From NCBI GenBank assembly GCA_946406665.1, contig CAMJLE010000004.1:1-48105 (forward strand): a stretch of 48,105 bases of DNA, given 5' to 3'. This DNA comes from an uncultured Candidatus Saccharibacteria bacterium (GTDB taxonomy: Bacteria > Patescibacteriota > Saccharimonadia > Saccharimonadales > Saccharimonadaceae). A model generated the notes under the pieces. The model searched no databases, was not told the DNA's origin, and was given only the letters and a program-made list of their open reading frames with translations. Positions 1-8,909 of this stretch are shown piece by piece (position 1 is the first letter of the stretch; each line of letters opens with the position of its first letter). A program made the position numbers and the translations under genes.

Positions 1-237
1 CACCATTCCGTCAAGATAAGTTGGCGCCACGACGGAACGGAGGGCTCCGTTACTGTAAAAATGATAGATTGCCCTTACGAAAACCCGCGTTGTCATATTA
101 TAGAGAGCCGTAGGTATAACATCGACAAGGAGCTGGCGATACTAATCCTCGTGATGGCCGAAAGGATCAGTAACGATCCCAGTCATTTCACTCTCGAAGA
201 TTTGGGCTTAGGGTCCAACTTCGATGTGAGCTACTAA
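1..237 (+). CDS. 3' end of an unknown protein
   Basis: An open frame enters from the left edge and runs without a stop to TAA at 235-237, giving 78 visible residues; the start lies outside the window. The end of the protein has two visible cysteines in PYENPRC, then a short helical stretch (KELAILILVMAERI), and finishes with LGSNFDVSY. No family is recognised. A strong intrinsic terminator follows 20 bases after the stop, which supports this being the true end of a transcribed gene. The next gene is convergent. Confidence 0.55.
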   Translation, partial: HHSVKISWRHDGTEGSVTVKMIDCPYENPRCHIIESRRYNIDKELAILILVMAERISNDPSHFTLEDLGLGSNFDVSY

Positions 238-256
238 AAACTGCCCGTTTGGGTAA

Positions 257-290
257 AGCTCCTGCGCAAATTCTGCACAGGAGCTTTTTT
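257..290 (+). terminator. Rho-independent terminator
   Basis: An 8-bp perfect stem (AGCTCCTG with CAGGAGCT) around a 13-nt loop is followed by six T. It ends the partial gene at 1-237 and overlaps the stop codon of the convergent minus-strand gene. Confidence 0.8.
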
Positions 291-3200
291 ATATTGTGCT
301 ATTCTGATTTCTTCTTTGGTTGGGGGTGATTGTATAGTATGCCACAACAATGGGCGGATGCTGCTCTACTAAAGACGATTCAAACACTACCCTAACCGCA
401 GGCCTCTCGTAGAACAGTGGACCAAGACCGTCTGGGTGGTAGTCTGCAATAAATTTGAGTGCGTTTATCTGCTTAAAGGCAGTGATGACCTGGTCTCTAG
501 TAAGACCACTGTTGCGAGCAATTCGCCCGACCATTGTTTTATCAAGAGGATGTTCCTCAACATATTTGTCTATATATGCAGCCGTTTGCGCCTTCTTGAA
601 GATACCCATCATTTCACCTACGCGTTGCATAAGCGCATATGCTTCAAACATATGGTTCTCTTTTGTGTCTTTGTGATGCTCGGAACCTAAGATGTTTGAC
701 ATATGAGCAAGCGTATCAATATTGTTGACAATGTCTACAACGCTACCAATTACCGGGATGGCACTAATAAGCTTATCCCAAAAAGACGAACCGGTATCCA
801 TCGGGCGATATTTAGCTTCAATCTCTGGGTCCGGAACGCCCAGTGGGGCGCCACGAAATAGTTTTTCTTCTACCTTCAGAGCCAACATATTCTTATCGCT
901 TGACGAGGTGTCGGACAAGACAAACTCGTCGGCCGGATTATTACCATCTGTATAGGCAGCCAACAGCGCATTATTCGACACATTGCGCCCTTCTTTAATG
1001 GCTAAGATGATAGGGTTCTTGGCCGAGGCGATCCCTGTACCATTCATCCTGATATCCGGGTTGGGGTTCGAAACGGGATCGTATGGCTCCTCGAAGCAGC
1101 CTTTTGCATCCCAGTACCACATCACATCTTCTATGCTGTATCCCATCGTTGTAAAGTCTGGTATATAATACGGCTCACCAAAGGCAGTAGCGAAACGTTT
1201 CTGGCCATCGTTGACGAGTTCGGTGATTTCGGGATGGTCGCCAGTAGTAACTATGTCGTCGATAGCGTCGGCGGCATGACTTGCTGGAGTGAGAGCAACC
1301 AAAGATCCGCCAACAACGGAGGCGATATTGCCGACGCGGCCAATTATACTACTCGTATTCAGATTCGCGCGCGTTAACGAAGCCATAAGTGACCCCATGA
1401 AAGTATACTCGGAAGAGATATCGAAGGGGCTAAGTCTTTCGCGATCATAGCGTGCTTGCTCGGCGATTAGTGCCGCCTTTTTCTGCGAGTAGACAAGCGC
1501 CCCCTTCGCCGTGCCGACACTAAGGCCCCCTAATTGCGCGACAAGCCCCTGGAGCTGCTCCGCAGCCCAAGCAATTGCGCCTCCGGCGGGCGCGCCCTCA
1601 ACAAAGTCGGAAAAATCTCGCACAAGAGCATGCATAATCTTGGGCACCATGATAGACAAGATGAAACCAATAGCGGTGCTGATGGCAGTACTAATCCCGA
1701 CGCTAACCAACAGCCCTACTAGCCTAGTAGTCCCGAGAGAGGCAACATCGCCGATAGCGTCGATAATAGAGGCTATCAAATTAGTGCCCGTGCAAGCCTT
1801 GTAGCCAGTACCCCCTTCTAGGGAGCTGGCGATTTTGCGAAATTGGTTTGAGCTCGTAATATATGACTGCACAATCGTGTCATTATCGGTAAGCTTAGTG
1901 CCGCCATAGAACTGCGCTAGAGCAGAGCTACCTATGGCGGAAGTGGTAATTGAAGTAAAATCTCCTTCCGTAAGCTCAAATTCGGTCGTCTTGGGTCGAG
2001 TGAGATAGTTGGCGAACACGGCCAATATAGCATCGCCGCCATCTCCAGCCTGCATGCGTTGGATAGCCTCAAAGATTCTCAGTGTCATCACGACAACCTG
2101 AGCAGCCTCATATGCTTTAATCATACGATTGATGGTCATCGCGGTATTATAGACGAGACAGACGCCCTGAGCGGCCTTGCTCACAATGCCGCTAAACTCC
2201 ATGCCGTCATTAACCATCTTTTTAGCCATGTCGTCAACACTTCCGCGCACGCCATCGGCATCGCCTGCGGTCATAGTGGTCGTCTTGCGGTCGGTTTCAA
2301 TGCCTTCGGTCGTCGTTGTCACACCGCGATCATCTGATTCTGTCGTCTCGGTTTTATGCGCCTCATCGACCTCAGCCTTCATATCGCCAGTGGATTCGCT
2401 AAGTGCCGTCTGTAGGTTTTCATCAACAGAAGACTTAACATCCTCTGGCGAACCCTCTTCGACGTCGGCTAAGCCATTAAGCTTTGCGGCTTTGCCGTAT
2501 TTACCTTCTAGGCCGGCATCACTCTTCATTATTTTGTCTCTCGTTGAGGATGGAGCGTAGTTCGTTGCGTCGAGAGCCTCTTTTGCATTGCTATTTTCTG
2601 CGGCGATCGTAGTGACATTATTGCCGTTTATCTCCGTAACTTTTCCGTCACTTCCAGTTACTTTTAAGACCGTTTTTCCGTCCGGCGTCTCATTTATTCC
2701 TACGCCGGCATTAGCCAAATCGCCCTTCATTTTTTCTGGCAATCTTTCAAGTGGGCCACCTTTTGCATACTTCCCAAGCATAATTCCGCTCATTATTTCG
2801 CGAGTGCGATATGTGATGGCTATTTCTACGGTTCCCATGGTCTTCTTGATGTTTGGGATTAAGCTCTCCACCAGGAAGGTGGCGCTAGTCATTAAGCCCA
2901 TAATACAGATGCCGAGCACGATTAGGATAGTCGCAATTGGACCTGCAACCTTGGCGCTTCTACCGAAGCTGCTCCCACTGACGGCCCTACCGGCCTGTAG
3001 AGCCATGCCAACCGTCGAGCCGGCCGTCATGCCAACTTTGAGGCCAGTATGATTTATCCAGCCATTAGATTTCGTTTTGTCGGATTGCTGATTTTTCTCG
3101 CCAGCAATAAGTACGTTGCCTTCTCTGCCGACAGCCTCGCCTCGATCGAGTGGCCTATCGGGGTTTTCTTCGCCATTAAGTACATTTGATTTCTCTTCCG

Positions 3201-3297
3201 AATTGCGGCTCTTGGGGCGCCCCATAGCGTCATTAGGGGTCTCGACTTTGTCGATACCCTTACCGATGTAATCGCCATTACCGCCACCTTCGTTCAT
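289..3297 (-). CDS. Large membrane protein, paralog of the T4SS-cluster 950-aa protein
   Basis: The 1002-residue product has a charged cytosolic-type N-terminus (1-115), one clear membrane segment at about 118-140, a Thr/Asp/Glu-rich hydrophilic stretch (200-350) and several hydrophobic helices around 375-420 and 510-560. It is a paralog of the 950-aa protein at 17199-20051: both share the layout and a matching block with RLSPFDISSEYTFMGSL here and RSPFDASSPNTFLGSI there. Because that paralog sits among VirB4 and VirB6 homologs, a role in a secretion or envelope machine is inferred. There is no Shine-Dalgarno. An extended -10 box ends 6 nt before the ATG, so the mRNA is predicted to be leaderless. 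Biochemical function is unknown. Confidence 0.8.
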   Translation of the reverse strand: MNEGGGNGDYIGKGIDKVETPNDAMGRPKSRNSEEKSNVLNGEENPDRPLDRGEAVGREGNVLIAGEKNQQSDKTKSNGWINHTGLKVGMTAGSTVGMALQAGRAVSGSSFGRSAKVAGPIATILIVLGICIMGLMTSATFLVESLIPNIKKTMGTVEIAITYRTREIMSGIMLGKYAKGGPLERLPEKMKGDLANAGVGINETPDGKTVLKVTGSDGKVTEINGNNVTTIAAENSNAKEALDATNYAPSSTRDKIMKSDAGLEGKYGKAAKLNGLADVEEGSPEDVKSSVDENLQTALSESTGDMKAEVDEAHKTETTESDDRGVTTTTEGIETDRKTTTMTAGDADGVRGSVDDMAKKMVNDGMEFSGIVSKAAQGVCLVYNTAMTINRMIKAYEAAQVVVMTLRIFEAIQRMQAGDGGDAILAVFANYLTRPKTTEFELTEGDFTSITTSAIGSSALAQFYGGTKLTDNDTIVQSYITSSNQFRKIASSLEGGTGYKACTGTNLIASIIDAIGDVASLGTTRLVGLLVSVGISTAISTAIGFILSIMVPKIMHALVRDFSDFVEGAPAGGAIAWAAEQLQGLVAQLGGLSVGTAKGALVYSQKKAALIAEQARYDRERLSPFDISSEYTFMGSLMASLTRANLNTSSIIGRVGNIASVVGGSLVALTPASHAADAIDDIVTTGDHPEITELVNDGQKRFATAFGEPYYIPDFTTMGYSIEDVMWYWDAKGCFEEPYDPVSNPNPDIRMNGTGIASAKNPIILAIKEGRNVSNNALLAAYTDGNNPADEFVLSDTSSSDKNMLALKVEEKLFRGAPLGVPDPEIEAKYRPMDTGSSFWDKLISAIPVIGSVVDIVNNIDTLAHMSNILGSEHHKDTKENHMFEAYALMQRVGEMMGIFKKAQTAAYIDKYVEEHPLDKTMVGRIARNSGLTRDQVITAFKQINALKFIADYHPDGLGPLFYERPAVRVVFESSLVEQHPPIVVAYYTITPNQRRNQNSTI

Positions 3298-3303
3298 ATT
3301 TGC

Positions 3304-3312
3304 ATTATAGCA
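3304..3312 (-). promoter_or_regulatory. Extended -10 promoter, leaderless start
   Basis: On the minus strand the sequence reads TGCTATAAT, then six bases, then the ATG at 3297. Since transcription normally begins 6-7 nt after the -10 box, the A of ATG should be +1. No good -35 is visible. Confidence 0.65.
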
Positions 3313-3388
3313 TAAACGGATTTATAGCGCATAAGCGCTTGCTTTTTGATACGAAAAATGCTTAGATATAGTTAAGGAGTGCTATACC

Positions 3389-4015
3389 ATGGCAACAAAA
3401 ATAAACAAACACAAGAGAAACACTAACGGCTTTACCCTGCTTGGCATAATGGGGTGGATTTTGCTGGTAGCGGTCATTTGTTTTGGGGTCCTAGTAGGAT
3501 GGAAATTATTCCAAGACGACAACACGAAGAGTGACGCATCCGAAAGCAGTCAGACGCAGGATATTAATACGGCAGATGTCGACAATAAGCCAAAGGAATC
3601 TACAGAACCGAAAGAAGAGCAAGACAATAAGACGACGGCTGGAAATGAAGCAAAAGCTAAAACCGACGAGTTAGAAAAACAACAGGCCGCCGAAGCCGAG
3701 AAGACGGATGGCGGCCTGAAAAAGGCGGACGTGGTGCTAAACGAGCCATATTGGGTGGAAGATAAGCTTATTATTAGTAGTGTAGTTACAAATATTCACG
3801 AGAATGAGGGCGACAACTGTTACTACATACTGTCTTCCGAAACATCCACAACTACGATTGTGCGGAAGGTTATGCCGAACGCAAAGAATACGGTATGCAA
3901 GGCGCTCGAGATCGAAAAAGGTAGTCTGACGCCAGGGCGATGGTCGGTGAAGTTGAAATATAAATCTAACTATGCGGAGGGTGTAAGTGAAACGCAAACT
4001 TTTACGATTCAGTAG
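3389..4015 (+). CDS. Single-pass membrane protein with C-terminal beta-type domain
   Basis: The 208-aa product has a short basic cytosolic end, one membrane helix at about 14-36, a highly charged Glu/Lys/Thr linker (45-110), and a compact C-terminal domain (about 115-208) with alternating hydrophobic residues, two cysteines and an Ig-like beta-sandwich look. It starts at an ATG with AAGGAG nine bases upstream. Its 3' end overlaps the next gene by 29 nt, so the two are probably translationally coupled; the neighbour is an exported wall-active protein. No family is recognised. An accessory envelope role for this pair is inferred. Confidence 0.75.
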   Translation: MATKINKHKRNTNGFTLLGIMGWILLVAVICFGVLVGWKLFQDDNTKSDASESSQTQDINTADVDNKPKESTEPKEEQDNKTTAGNEAKAKTDELEKQQAAEAEKTDGGLKKADVVLNEPYWVEDKLIISSVVTNIHENEGDNCYYILSSETSTTTIVRKVMPNAKNTVCKALEIEKGSLTPGRWSVKLKYKSNYAEGVSETQTFTIQ

Positions 4016-6356
4016 TATATTGGCGACGCTAGCTTTTTTGATAGTGTTTTTTGGACTAGCCGTGACTAATACGCCAAGCACGACGGCAGTCAAAGCGACG
4101 GACTTTAAAGCCGGTCGCATCATTGACGATAATGTCTTCTATAACTCAAACACGATGACGGCGGCACAAATCCAAAGTTTTATGGATGGCACGCTACCTG
4201 CGTGTGACATGTGGGGCACTGGTAAAATCGGGAACGGTTACTACATTAATGGTAAGGCCGTCGACCCGAACACGACGCGCGCAGAATATGCGCGTCGCAT
4301 GCGTACGGAAGCCGGCGATAGTAGATACCACGAGCCACCGTATGTCTGTATTAATAAGTATTACGAAAATCCAACGACACACGAGTCAAGCTTCGATACG
4401 AAGGGCGTAGTTAAAGATGGAATGATTTCAGCGGCACAAATAATCTATAACGCTGCCAAAGAATACAATATCAACCCACAAGTGTTGTTAGTAATGCTGA
4501 AGAAAGAAAGCTATGCTTGGGGCGATAATTGGCCAACAAAAAATGAGTACAACACTATCATGGGATATGCCTGCCCGGATCACGCCGCATGCGATACAAA
4601 CTACTACGGCTTTTATAATCAGGTCCACACCGCGGCTTGGCAGTTAGATTATTATAAGAAGAATATCTATAGCTATAATTACCGCCCATATGTCACAAAC
4701 AAGATTTACTACTCCCCCACTGCATCATGTGGCTCAAAGAATGTTTACATTGAGAACTACGCTACGGCTTCGCTATATATTTATACGCCATACACGCCCA
4801 ATGATGCAGCTTTAAGAAACTATCCCGGAACTTCCACTTGCGGTTCATACGGCAATCGCAACTTCTTCATGTATTTTAACGAGTGGTTTGGAAGTACGCT
4901 ATTCTCGACTAGTTTGGCATCAGTTGGCGGCGGTAACTATTATATCCGGAGCTCGAATGATTCGACGAAGTATTTGATTTTTAATAGCGCCACTACCAAT
5001 ACTTATGCAGTAGGCTTTGGCGTCAAGCCAGTAAGCGGGAGTGGCAATGAACTAAAAGTCCAGAAAAACAGCGACAATAGCTACTCCATAATAAATGCCA
5101 AGCTCAACGTGGCGCTCGATGCAACCACTGCGCCGGAAGAAAAGGTTATTATTAAGCCGTCGCCATATTCTGCCACTAGCGCATCGCAGAAGTGGATTAT
5201 CTACGATAACGGTAATAGTAGCTACAGCTTCTCGCCTCTTAATAATAAGACCGTGGCTTTGACGTATGACGGCACAAGTGGACAATTCGTGTTGTCGACT
5301 TATACAAGAGCTACCTGGCAAAAGTTTAACCTGGAATCATACGTCACCCCCGCTACCACTGGCAATACGACACCTACCACGCCTACGACACCTCCTGCTC
5401 AAAATGAGCCAAAGGAAGAAAACTCGCAGGGAGGCTCCCAACCGCAACCGCAGACCCAAACAGTGCCTCAGGAGTTGGCGTCCGGAACGTACTCTTTTGT
5501 TTCGTCGCTGAATTACACTTCCGCAATGTCTTTAGTGGGCGATAAAACAGTTAATGGCACTAATGTTCATCTGTGGAATATAACAAACAAGCCAAGTCAA
5601 AAGTATAATATTCAGTATGACGCAGCGTCTGGATATTACACCTTCAAAAATCTCTTATCTGGTAAGTATTTAACGGCGAGATCGAGCACCATAACCGACA
5701 AAACGCAAGTTATGATTTATACGCAAACTGCCGTCTGTAGTCAAAAGTGGAAAATTACAAAAAATAGTGATGGTACGTTCATGATTGCATCAGCCTGTAA
5801 TGATAACTTTGTGCTTGATGTGGAAAATGGCAAAAGCACAAATGGCACTAGGATACTACTGCGTAAGAAGAGCACTGGAAAAGCCCAAAAGTTTACATTT
5901 ATAAAATACGAAGGGGCTTCCCTGAATGGCCAATACTTCATCCGAAGCGGATCAAATTCAAACTTCGTAGTCGATGTCTCTGGTGGCAAATTCAAGAACG
6001 GCAGCAATATTCAACTCTATAAGGCAAACAAATCTGCTGCTCAGAAGTTCACCCTTAAACACGTTGCGAGCTGCGACTGCTACAATATTGTGAGCTATAA
6101 TTCAAATTTCAGCATCGATGTTAAAAATGGAAGCAAAGCGAATGGCGCAAATATTTGGATTTACAAGAATAACTCAACCGCCGCACAGCGTTGGTATATC
6201 GTGAAAGGCATGGACGGATTCTATAGGATTCGCAATATTGGCAGCAGAAAAATGCTAAACCTGAACGCAAACAAGATCGGAAACGGTATAAATATCAACC
6301 TATGGCAAGACGGCAATGCAAACTCCCAGAGGTGGAGGCTGGAGAGAATAAAATAA
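3987..6356 (+). CDS. Secreted lysozyme-like protein with ricin-type lectin repeats
   Basis: The 789-aa product begins at GTG with GGAGG six bases upstream and has a signal peptide (1-35, hydrophobic LATLAFLIVFFGLAV). Residues 40-300 resemble the lysozyme-like domain of actinobacterial secreted proteins; the INPQVLLVMLKKES segment (about 168-181) would carry the catalytic Glu. Residues 310-450 and 500-789 are ricin/CBM13-type beta-trefoil repeats with recurring Q-[KR]-[WF] motifs (SQKW, AQKF, AQRW, SQRW). A Thr/Pro/Gln-rich linker at about 452-500 joins the two halves. The predicted role is cutting peptidoglycan while binding glycans, either its own or a host's. The overlap with the preceding TM-anchored gene suggests the two products work together. 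Confidence 0.8.
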   Translation: MKRKLLRFSSILATLAFLIVFFGLAVTNTPSTTAVKATDFKAGRIIDDNVFYNSNTMTAAQIQSFMDGTLPACDMWGTGKIGNGYYINGKAVDPNTTRAEYARRMRTEAGDSRYHEPPYVCINKYYENPTTHESSFDTKGVVKDGMISAAQIIYNAAKEYNINPQVLLVMLKKESYAWGDNWPTKNEYNTIMGYACPDHAACDTNYYGFYNQVHTAAWQLDYYKKNIYSYNYRPYVTNKIYYSPTASCGSKNVYIENYATASLYIYTPYTPNDAALRNYPGTSTCGSYGNRNFFMYFNEWFGSTLFSTSLASVGGGNYYIRSSNDSTKYLIFNSATTNTYAVGFGVKPVSGSGNELKVQKNSDNSYSIINAKLNVALDATTAPEEKVIIKPSPYSATSASQKWIIYDNGNSSYSFSPLNNKTVALTYDGTSGQFVLSTYTRATWQKFNLESYVTPATTGNTTPTTPTTPPAQNEPKEENSQGGSQPQPQTQTVPQELASGTYSFVSSLNYTSAMSLVGDKTVNGTNVHLWNITNKPSQKYNIQYDAASGYYTFKNLLSGKYLTARSSTITDKTQVMIYTQTAVCSQKWKITKNSDGTFMIASACNDNFVLDVENGKSTNGTRILLRKKSTGKAQKFTFIKYEGASLNGQYFIRSGSNSNFVVDVSGGKFKNGSNIQLYKANKSAAQKFTLKHVASCDCYNIVSYNSNFSIDVKNGSKANGANIWIYKNNSTAAQRWYIVKGMDGFYRIRNIGSRKMLNLNANKIGNGININLWQDGNANSQRWRLERIK

Positions 6357-6371
6357 CAGCCAGCTTGCCTG

Positions 6372-6380
6372 TGGTAAAAT
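6372..6380 (+). promoter_or_regulatory. Extended -10 promoter, leaderless start
   Basis: TGGTAAAAT is followed by six bases and then the ATG at 6387, with no Shine-Dalgarno between. It separates the LCP gene transcriptionally from the gene ending at 6356. Confidence 0.65.
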
Positions 6381-6386
6381 ATAGAA

Positions 6387-8129
6387 ATGAGTAGTGGAAA
6401 ATCAATCGATGGCCTAAGAAGGCGAAGTGCCTCTACCCAAAAACCGTTGCCGCCAAAGAGAACACGTTTGGTTAAGAAAGTTTCAGCCAGCAACCGCACC
6501 CAGAAGAACATAGGTGTTTTCGGCAAAGAAAAAGCTACCGACGCGATAGGCGTTGTTAGTACTAGGAGAGAAAAACGAATAAGAGAGGCCGATAACACAG
6601 AAGCCGTGAAAGATTTTTTGACAGAAAATTATAATGACGATCCGACAGATTTAGTCGATGTTCCAAAGAAGCAAAAAAAGAGTAGAAAACGTAGTCATAA
6701 AGGCCTAAAACGCTTTTTGATTATCTTCGTTATCTTATTATTGGTGGCTGGCGGTGGTATTTTTCTATATCTCAACGATTTCGTATCGCAGGTTACCGAC
6801 GGCGGAGGCATTATTGGTCTGTTGCTCTCAGACCCAGATACACCACTCCAGAAAGATGAAAATGGTCGATCTAATATTTTAATTTTCGGTACCGAAGGTT
6901 GGTCTATGGATCATCCCGAGCAGTACGATGGCGGCGATTTAACCGACTCGATGATGGTGATTAGTATTAATCAAGATACTGGCGATGCGAAAGCGATTAG
7001 TTTACCCCGAGATCTCAAGACGACTACTTGCACGTCGTCGGGAAAGCTCAATGAGGTATATTACTGTAATTATTCCGAATACTACACGAAGATTTCGTCC
7101 GGACAGAACGTTAACAACGAACAGAGGCAGGAATACGAAAAGAAGTCCGCCGAGGCGTTAGCGCAAAAGTTCGAGGAAGTTCTTGGCATCAAGGTCCAGT
7201 ATCGAGTACACGTAAACTGGCAAGCCGTCGTGCAGGTAATTGACGCCATTGGTGGGGTCGATGTCGTCTTCGTATATGGTGACCAGAAATGGAATGGCAA
7301 CGAGACAACCATAGAGGTCTCCGATGAACGTGGCATTGCCGATATGCGCTACGATTATTCTGGTTATAACTTCGAATACGGAACTGGAAAAGTTTATCAT
7401 CTAGACGGTTCGAAAGCCCTTGCGGTAGCGAGAGCGCGCAACGCCTTTGGTGGATATGGTGCGTCTGGAGGCAACTTCAGCCGCGAATACTTCCAACAAC
7501 GCATAATAGAAGCGATGGTAAAGAAAGCTCGTGCATCCAATATAACCTCTGATTTAGTGAAGGCATTAAAGATAAAAGAGGCGGTCGGTAAAAACTTACG
7601 CACCAATTTTAAGGACACCGAGATAAAAACCCTCCTAAAGCTAGCCGATAGCGACATTTTGACAAGAATGGAGACCATTTCCCTCTATAACCCCAGCGAT
7701 AATACGGCGAATTTTCTCACGATGGGTATGATAAATGGCATTTCTTATGTTTATCCAGTAGAGGGCGTGGGGCAGTATAGCCAAATACATAGCTATATCA
7801 AAAAGCAGCTATCCGGGGCGGACTTTGTGAGTGAGGGTGCGAAGATTGTTGTGCTCAACGGCACTGAAGAAAACGGAATCGCAAGCAATGAGAAGAATGA
7901 TCTCGAAGACGCTGGTTTTACGGTGAGTCAAATAGGGAATGCACCAGATAAGAAGGAATTGTCAGGGTTTAGCGGCGTAAAGATATATCAGATTAATTCA
8001 AAAATGAACAAGACTGCTATGGCCCTCAAGAAGCGTTATAGTGCAGAAATGATTACTAATATCCCCACCGATTTGAAAGAGTACGATTGTGATTTCATTA
8101 TCATAATTGGAAAAGACCATAATAAATAA
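6387..8129 (+). CDS. LytR-CpsA-Psr (LCP) family protein
   Basis: The 580-aa protein has a basic cytosolic tail (1-108), one membrane helix (109-128), an extracellular LCP domain (about 158-390) and a C-terminal LytR_C domain (about 483-578). LCP marks are NILIFGTE at the domain start, DSMMVISIN, the conserved arginine in SLPRD, IGGVDV, and ARARNAFGG followed by SREYFQQRII. LCP enzymes transfer undecaprenyl-linked glycopolymers onto peptidoglycan in monoderm bacteria, and that is the expected role. The N-terminal tail is longer than usual for the family. The start is set by the leaderless promoter, and a terminator follows at 8217. Confidence 0.9.
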   Translation: MSSGKSIDGLRRRSASTQKPLPPKRTRLVKKVSASNRTQKNIGVFGKEKATDAIGVVSTRREKRIREADNTEAVKDFLTENYNDDPTDLVDVPKKQKKSRKRSHKGLKRFLIIFVILLLVAGGGIFLYLNDFVSQVTDGGGIIGLLLSDPDTPLQKDENGRSNILIFGTEGWSMDHPEQYDGGDLTDSMMVISINQDTGDAKAISLPRDLKTTTCTSSGKLNEVYYCNYSEYYTKISSGQNVNNEQRQEYEKKSAEALAQKFEEVLGIKVQYRVHVNWQAVVQVIDAIGGVDVVFVYGDQKWNGNETTIEVSDERGIADMRYDYSGYNFEYGTGKVYHLDGSKALAVARARNAFGGYGASGGNFSREYFQQRIIEAMVKKARASNITSDLVKALKIKEAVGKNLRTNFKDTEIKTLLKLADSDILTRMETISLYNPSDNTANFLTMGMINGISYVYPVEGVGQYSQIHSYIKKQLSGADFVSEGAKIVVLNGTEENGIASNEKNDLEDAGFTVSQIGNAPDKKELSGFSGVKIYQINSKMNKTAMALKKRYSAEMITNIPTDLKEYDCDFIIIIGKDHNK

Positions 8130-8216
8130 TTGTAGCCACAGAGGCAATAGCTAGCTGCTGCATCATCCAGAGCTTGCTACTACGCCTCCATAATATGCAA
8201 CACGGCTAACTATTGA

Positions 8217-8250
8217 AGCTCCCCCGTCTATATACGGAGGGGGCTTTTTA
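8217..8250 (+). terminator. Rho-independent terminator of the LCP gene
   Basis: A stem of AGCTCCC and CCGT pairing with ACGG and GGGGGCT, with one bulged A and loop CTATAT, precedes TTTTTA. Confidence 0.8.
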
Positions 8251-8393
8251 GTTCATTATCGCTTCCCTACTTTTCCAATAGTTTTAAACATACCAGGTGA
8301 TTTCTAATAATTGACATTGCGTGAAATTATTATGGCTATCTGGTATTTCGTAGTTGACATTGCACTATTCTGCATTTTTGTGTGGAAAACCAT
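8251..8393. other. Intergenic DNA with repeated TTGACATTGC
   Basis: The gap between the LCP gene and khpB is 313 nt and holds no credible ORF. After the terminator it is AT-rich. TTGACATTGC occurs twice (8311-8320 and 8354-8363), with a TACCAG/CTGGTA inverted pair (8291-8296 and 8340-8345) and a TGTGGAAAA site at 8381. Each TTGACA could be a -35 element but no convincing -10 follows at 16-18 nt. Its purpose is unknown. Confidence 0.4.
8381..8389 (+). promoter_or_regulatory. DnaA-box-like site
   Basis: TGTGGAAAA is one base from the reverse complement of the consensus box TTATCCACA. It is identical to the sites beside dnaA but lies 2.3 kb away, so it could be chance. Confidence 0.35.
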
Positions 8394-8419
8394 AAAAAAG
8401 GCCCCGCATCGACGGGGTC
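8394..8419 (-). terminator. Terminator of the rpmH-khpB operon
   Basis: On the minus strand CCCCG-TCGATG-CGGGG is followed by CC and six T, just downstream of the khpB stop. Confidence 0.75.
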
Positions 8420-8442
8420 TCATTGATTACTCTTAGCGCTAC

Positions 8443-8907
8443 CTAGGCGTCTTCTTTCTTTACAATATGCAGTCGACGTTCGCGACCTTCTCCGGTGCTG
8501 AACGTCTCTATATCTGAATAGTCGCCCGCGTAACGATGCACTACGCGACGATCTGCAGCATTTAGGTCGAGAACCTTCTCTTTGCCAGTGCGGCGGACTT
8601 CGTCTACCCACTTCTCTGCTTGATGTTCAATCTTGTCGGCGCGTTGGCGTTTATAGTCGGCGATATCTATATTTACGCGGGTAACCTCAGCATTGCGCGC
8701 AACCAATGTCATCATAAGGATATGCTGCAGGGCACGTAGGTTATTTGCGTTTTTGCCAATTAGCAACGAATTCATACTAGTGGATGGGATTGATAGCTGG
8801 ATTACATCATCCTCAATAGTCGAATAGACGGCTATGTTGATTCCGAAGAAAGACAACAAGTCTTCCAAATACTTCGTTGCAAAACGAATTGATTCATCGG
8901 TGTTCAT
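8443..8907 (-). CDS. khpB: KH-R3H RNA-binding protein KhpB (Jag)
   Basis: The 154-aa protein has a KH domain (about 30-95; loop LIGKNANN in the GxxG position) and an R3H domain (about 100-150; ADRRVVHRYAGDY with the expected Arg and His). The N-terminal Jag_N domain of longer homologs is absent, so this is the short form. KhpB binds RNA with KhpA and affects cell division and elongation in Firmicutes. It is the last gene of the rpmH-rnpA-yidC-khpB order, two bases after yidC, with a GGAG site before the ATG and a terminator at 8394. Confidence 0.9.
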   Translation of the reverse strand: MNTDESIRFATKYLEDLLSFFGINIAVYSTIEDDVIQLSIPSTSMNSLLIGKNANNLRALQHILMMTLVARNAEVTRVNIDIADYKRQRADKIEHQAEKWVDEVRRTGKEKVLDLNAADRRVVHRYAGDYSDIETFSTGEGRERRLHIVKKEDA

Positions 8908-8909
8908 AA

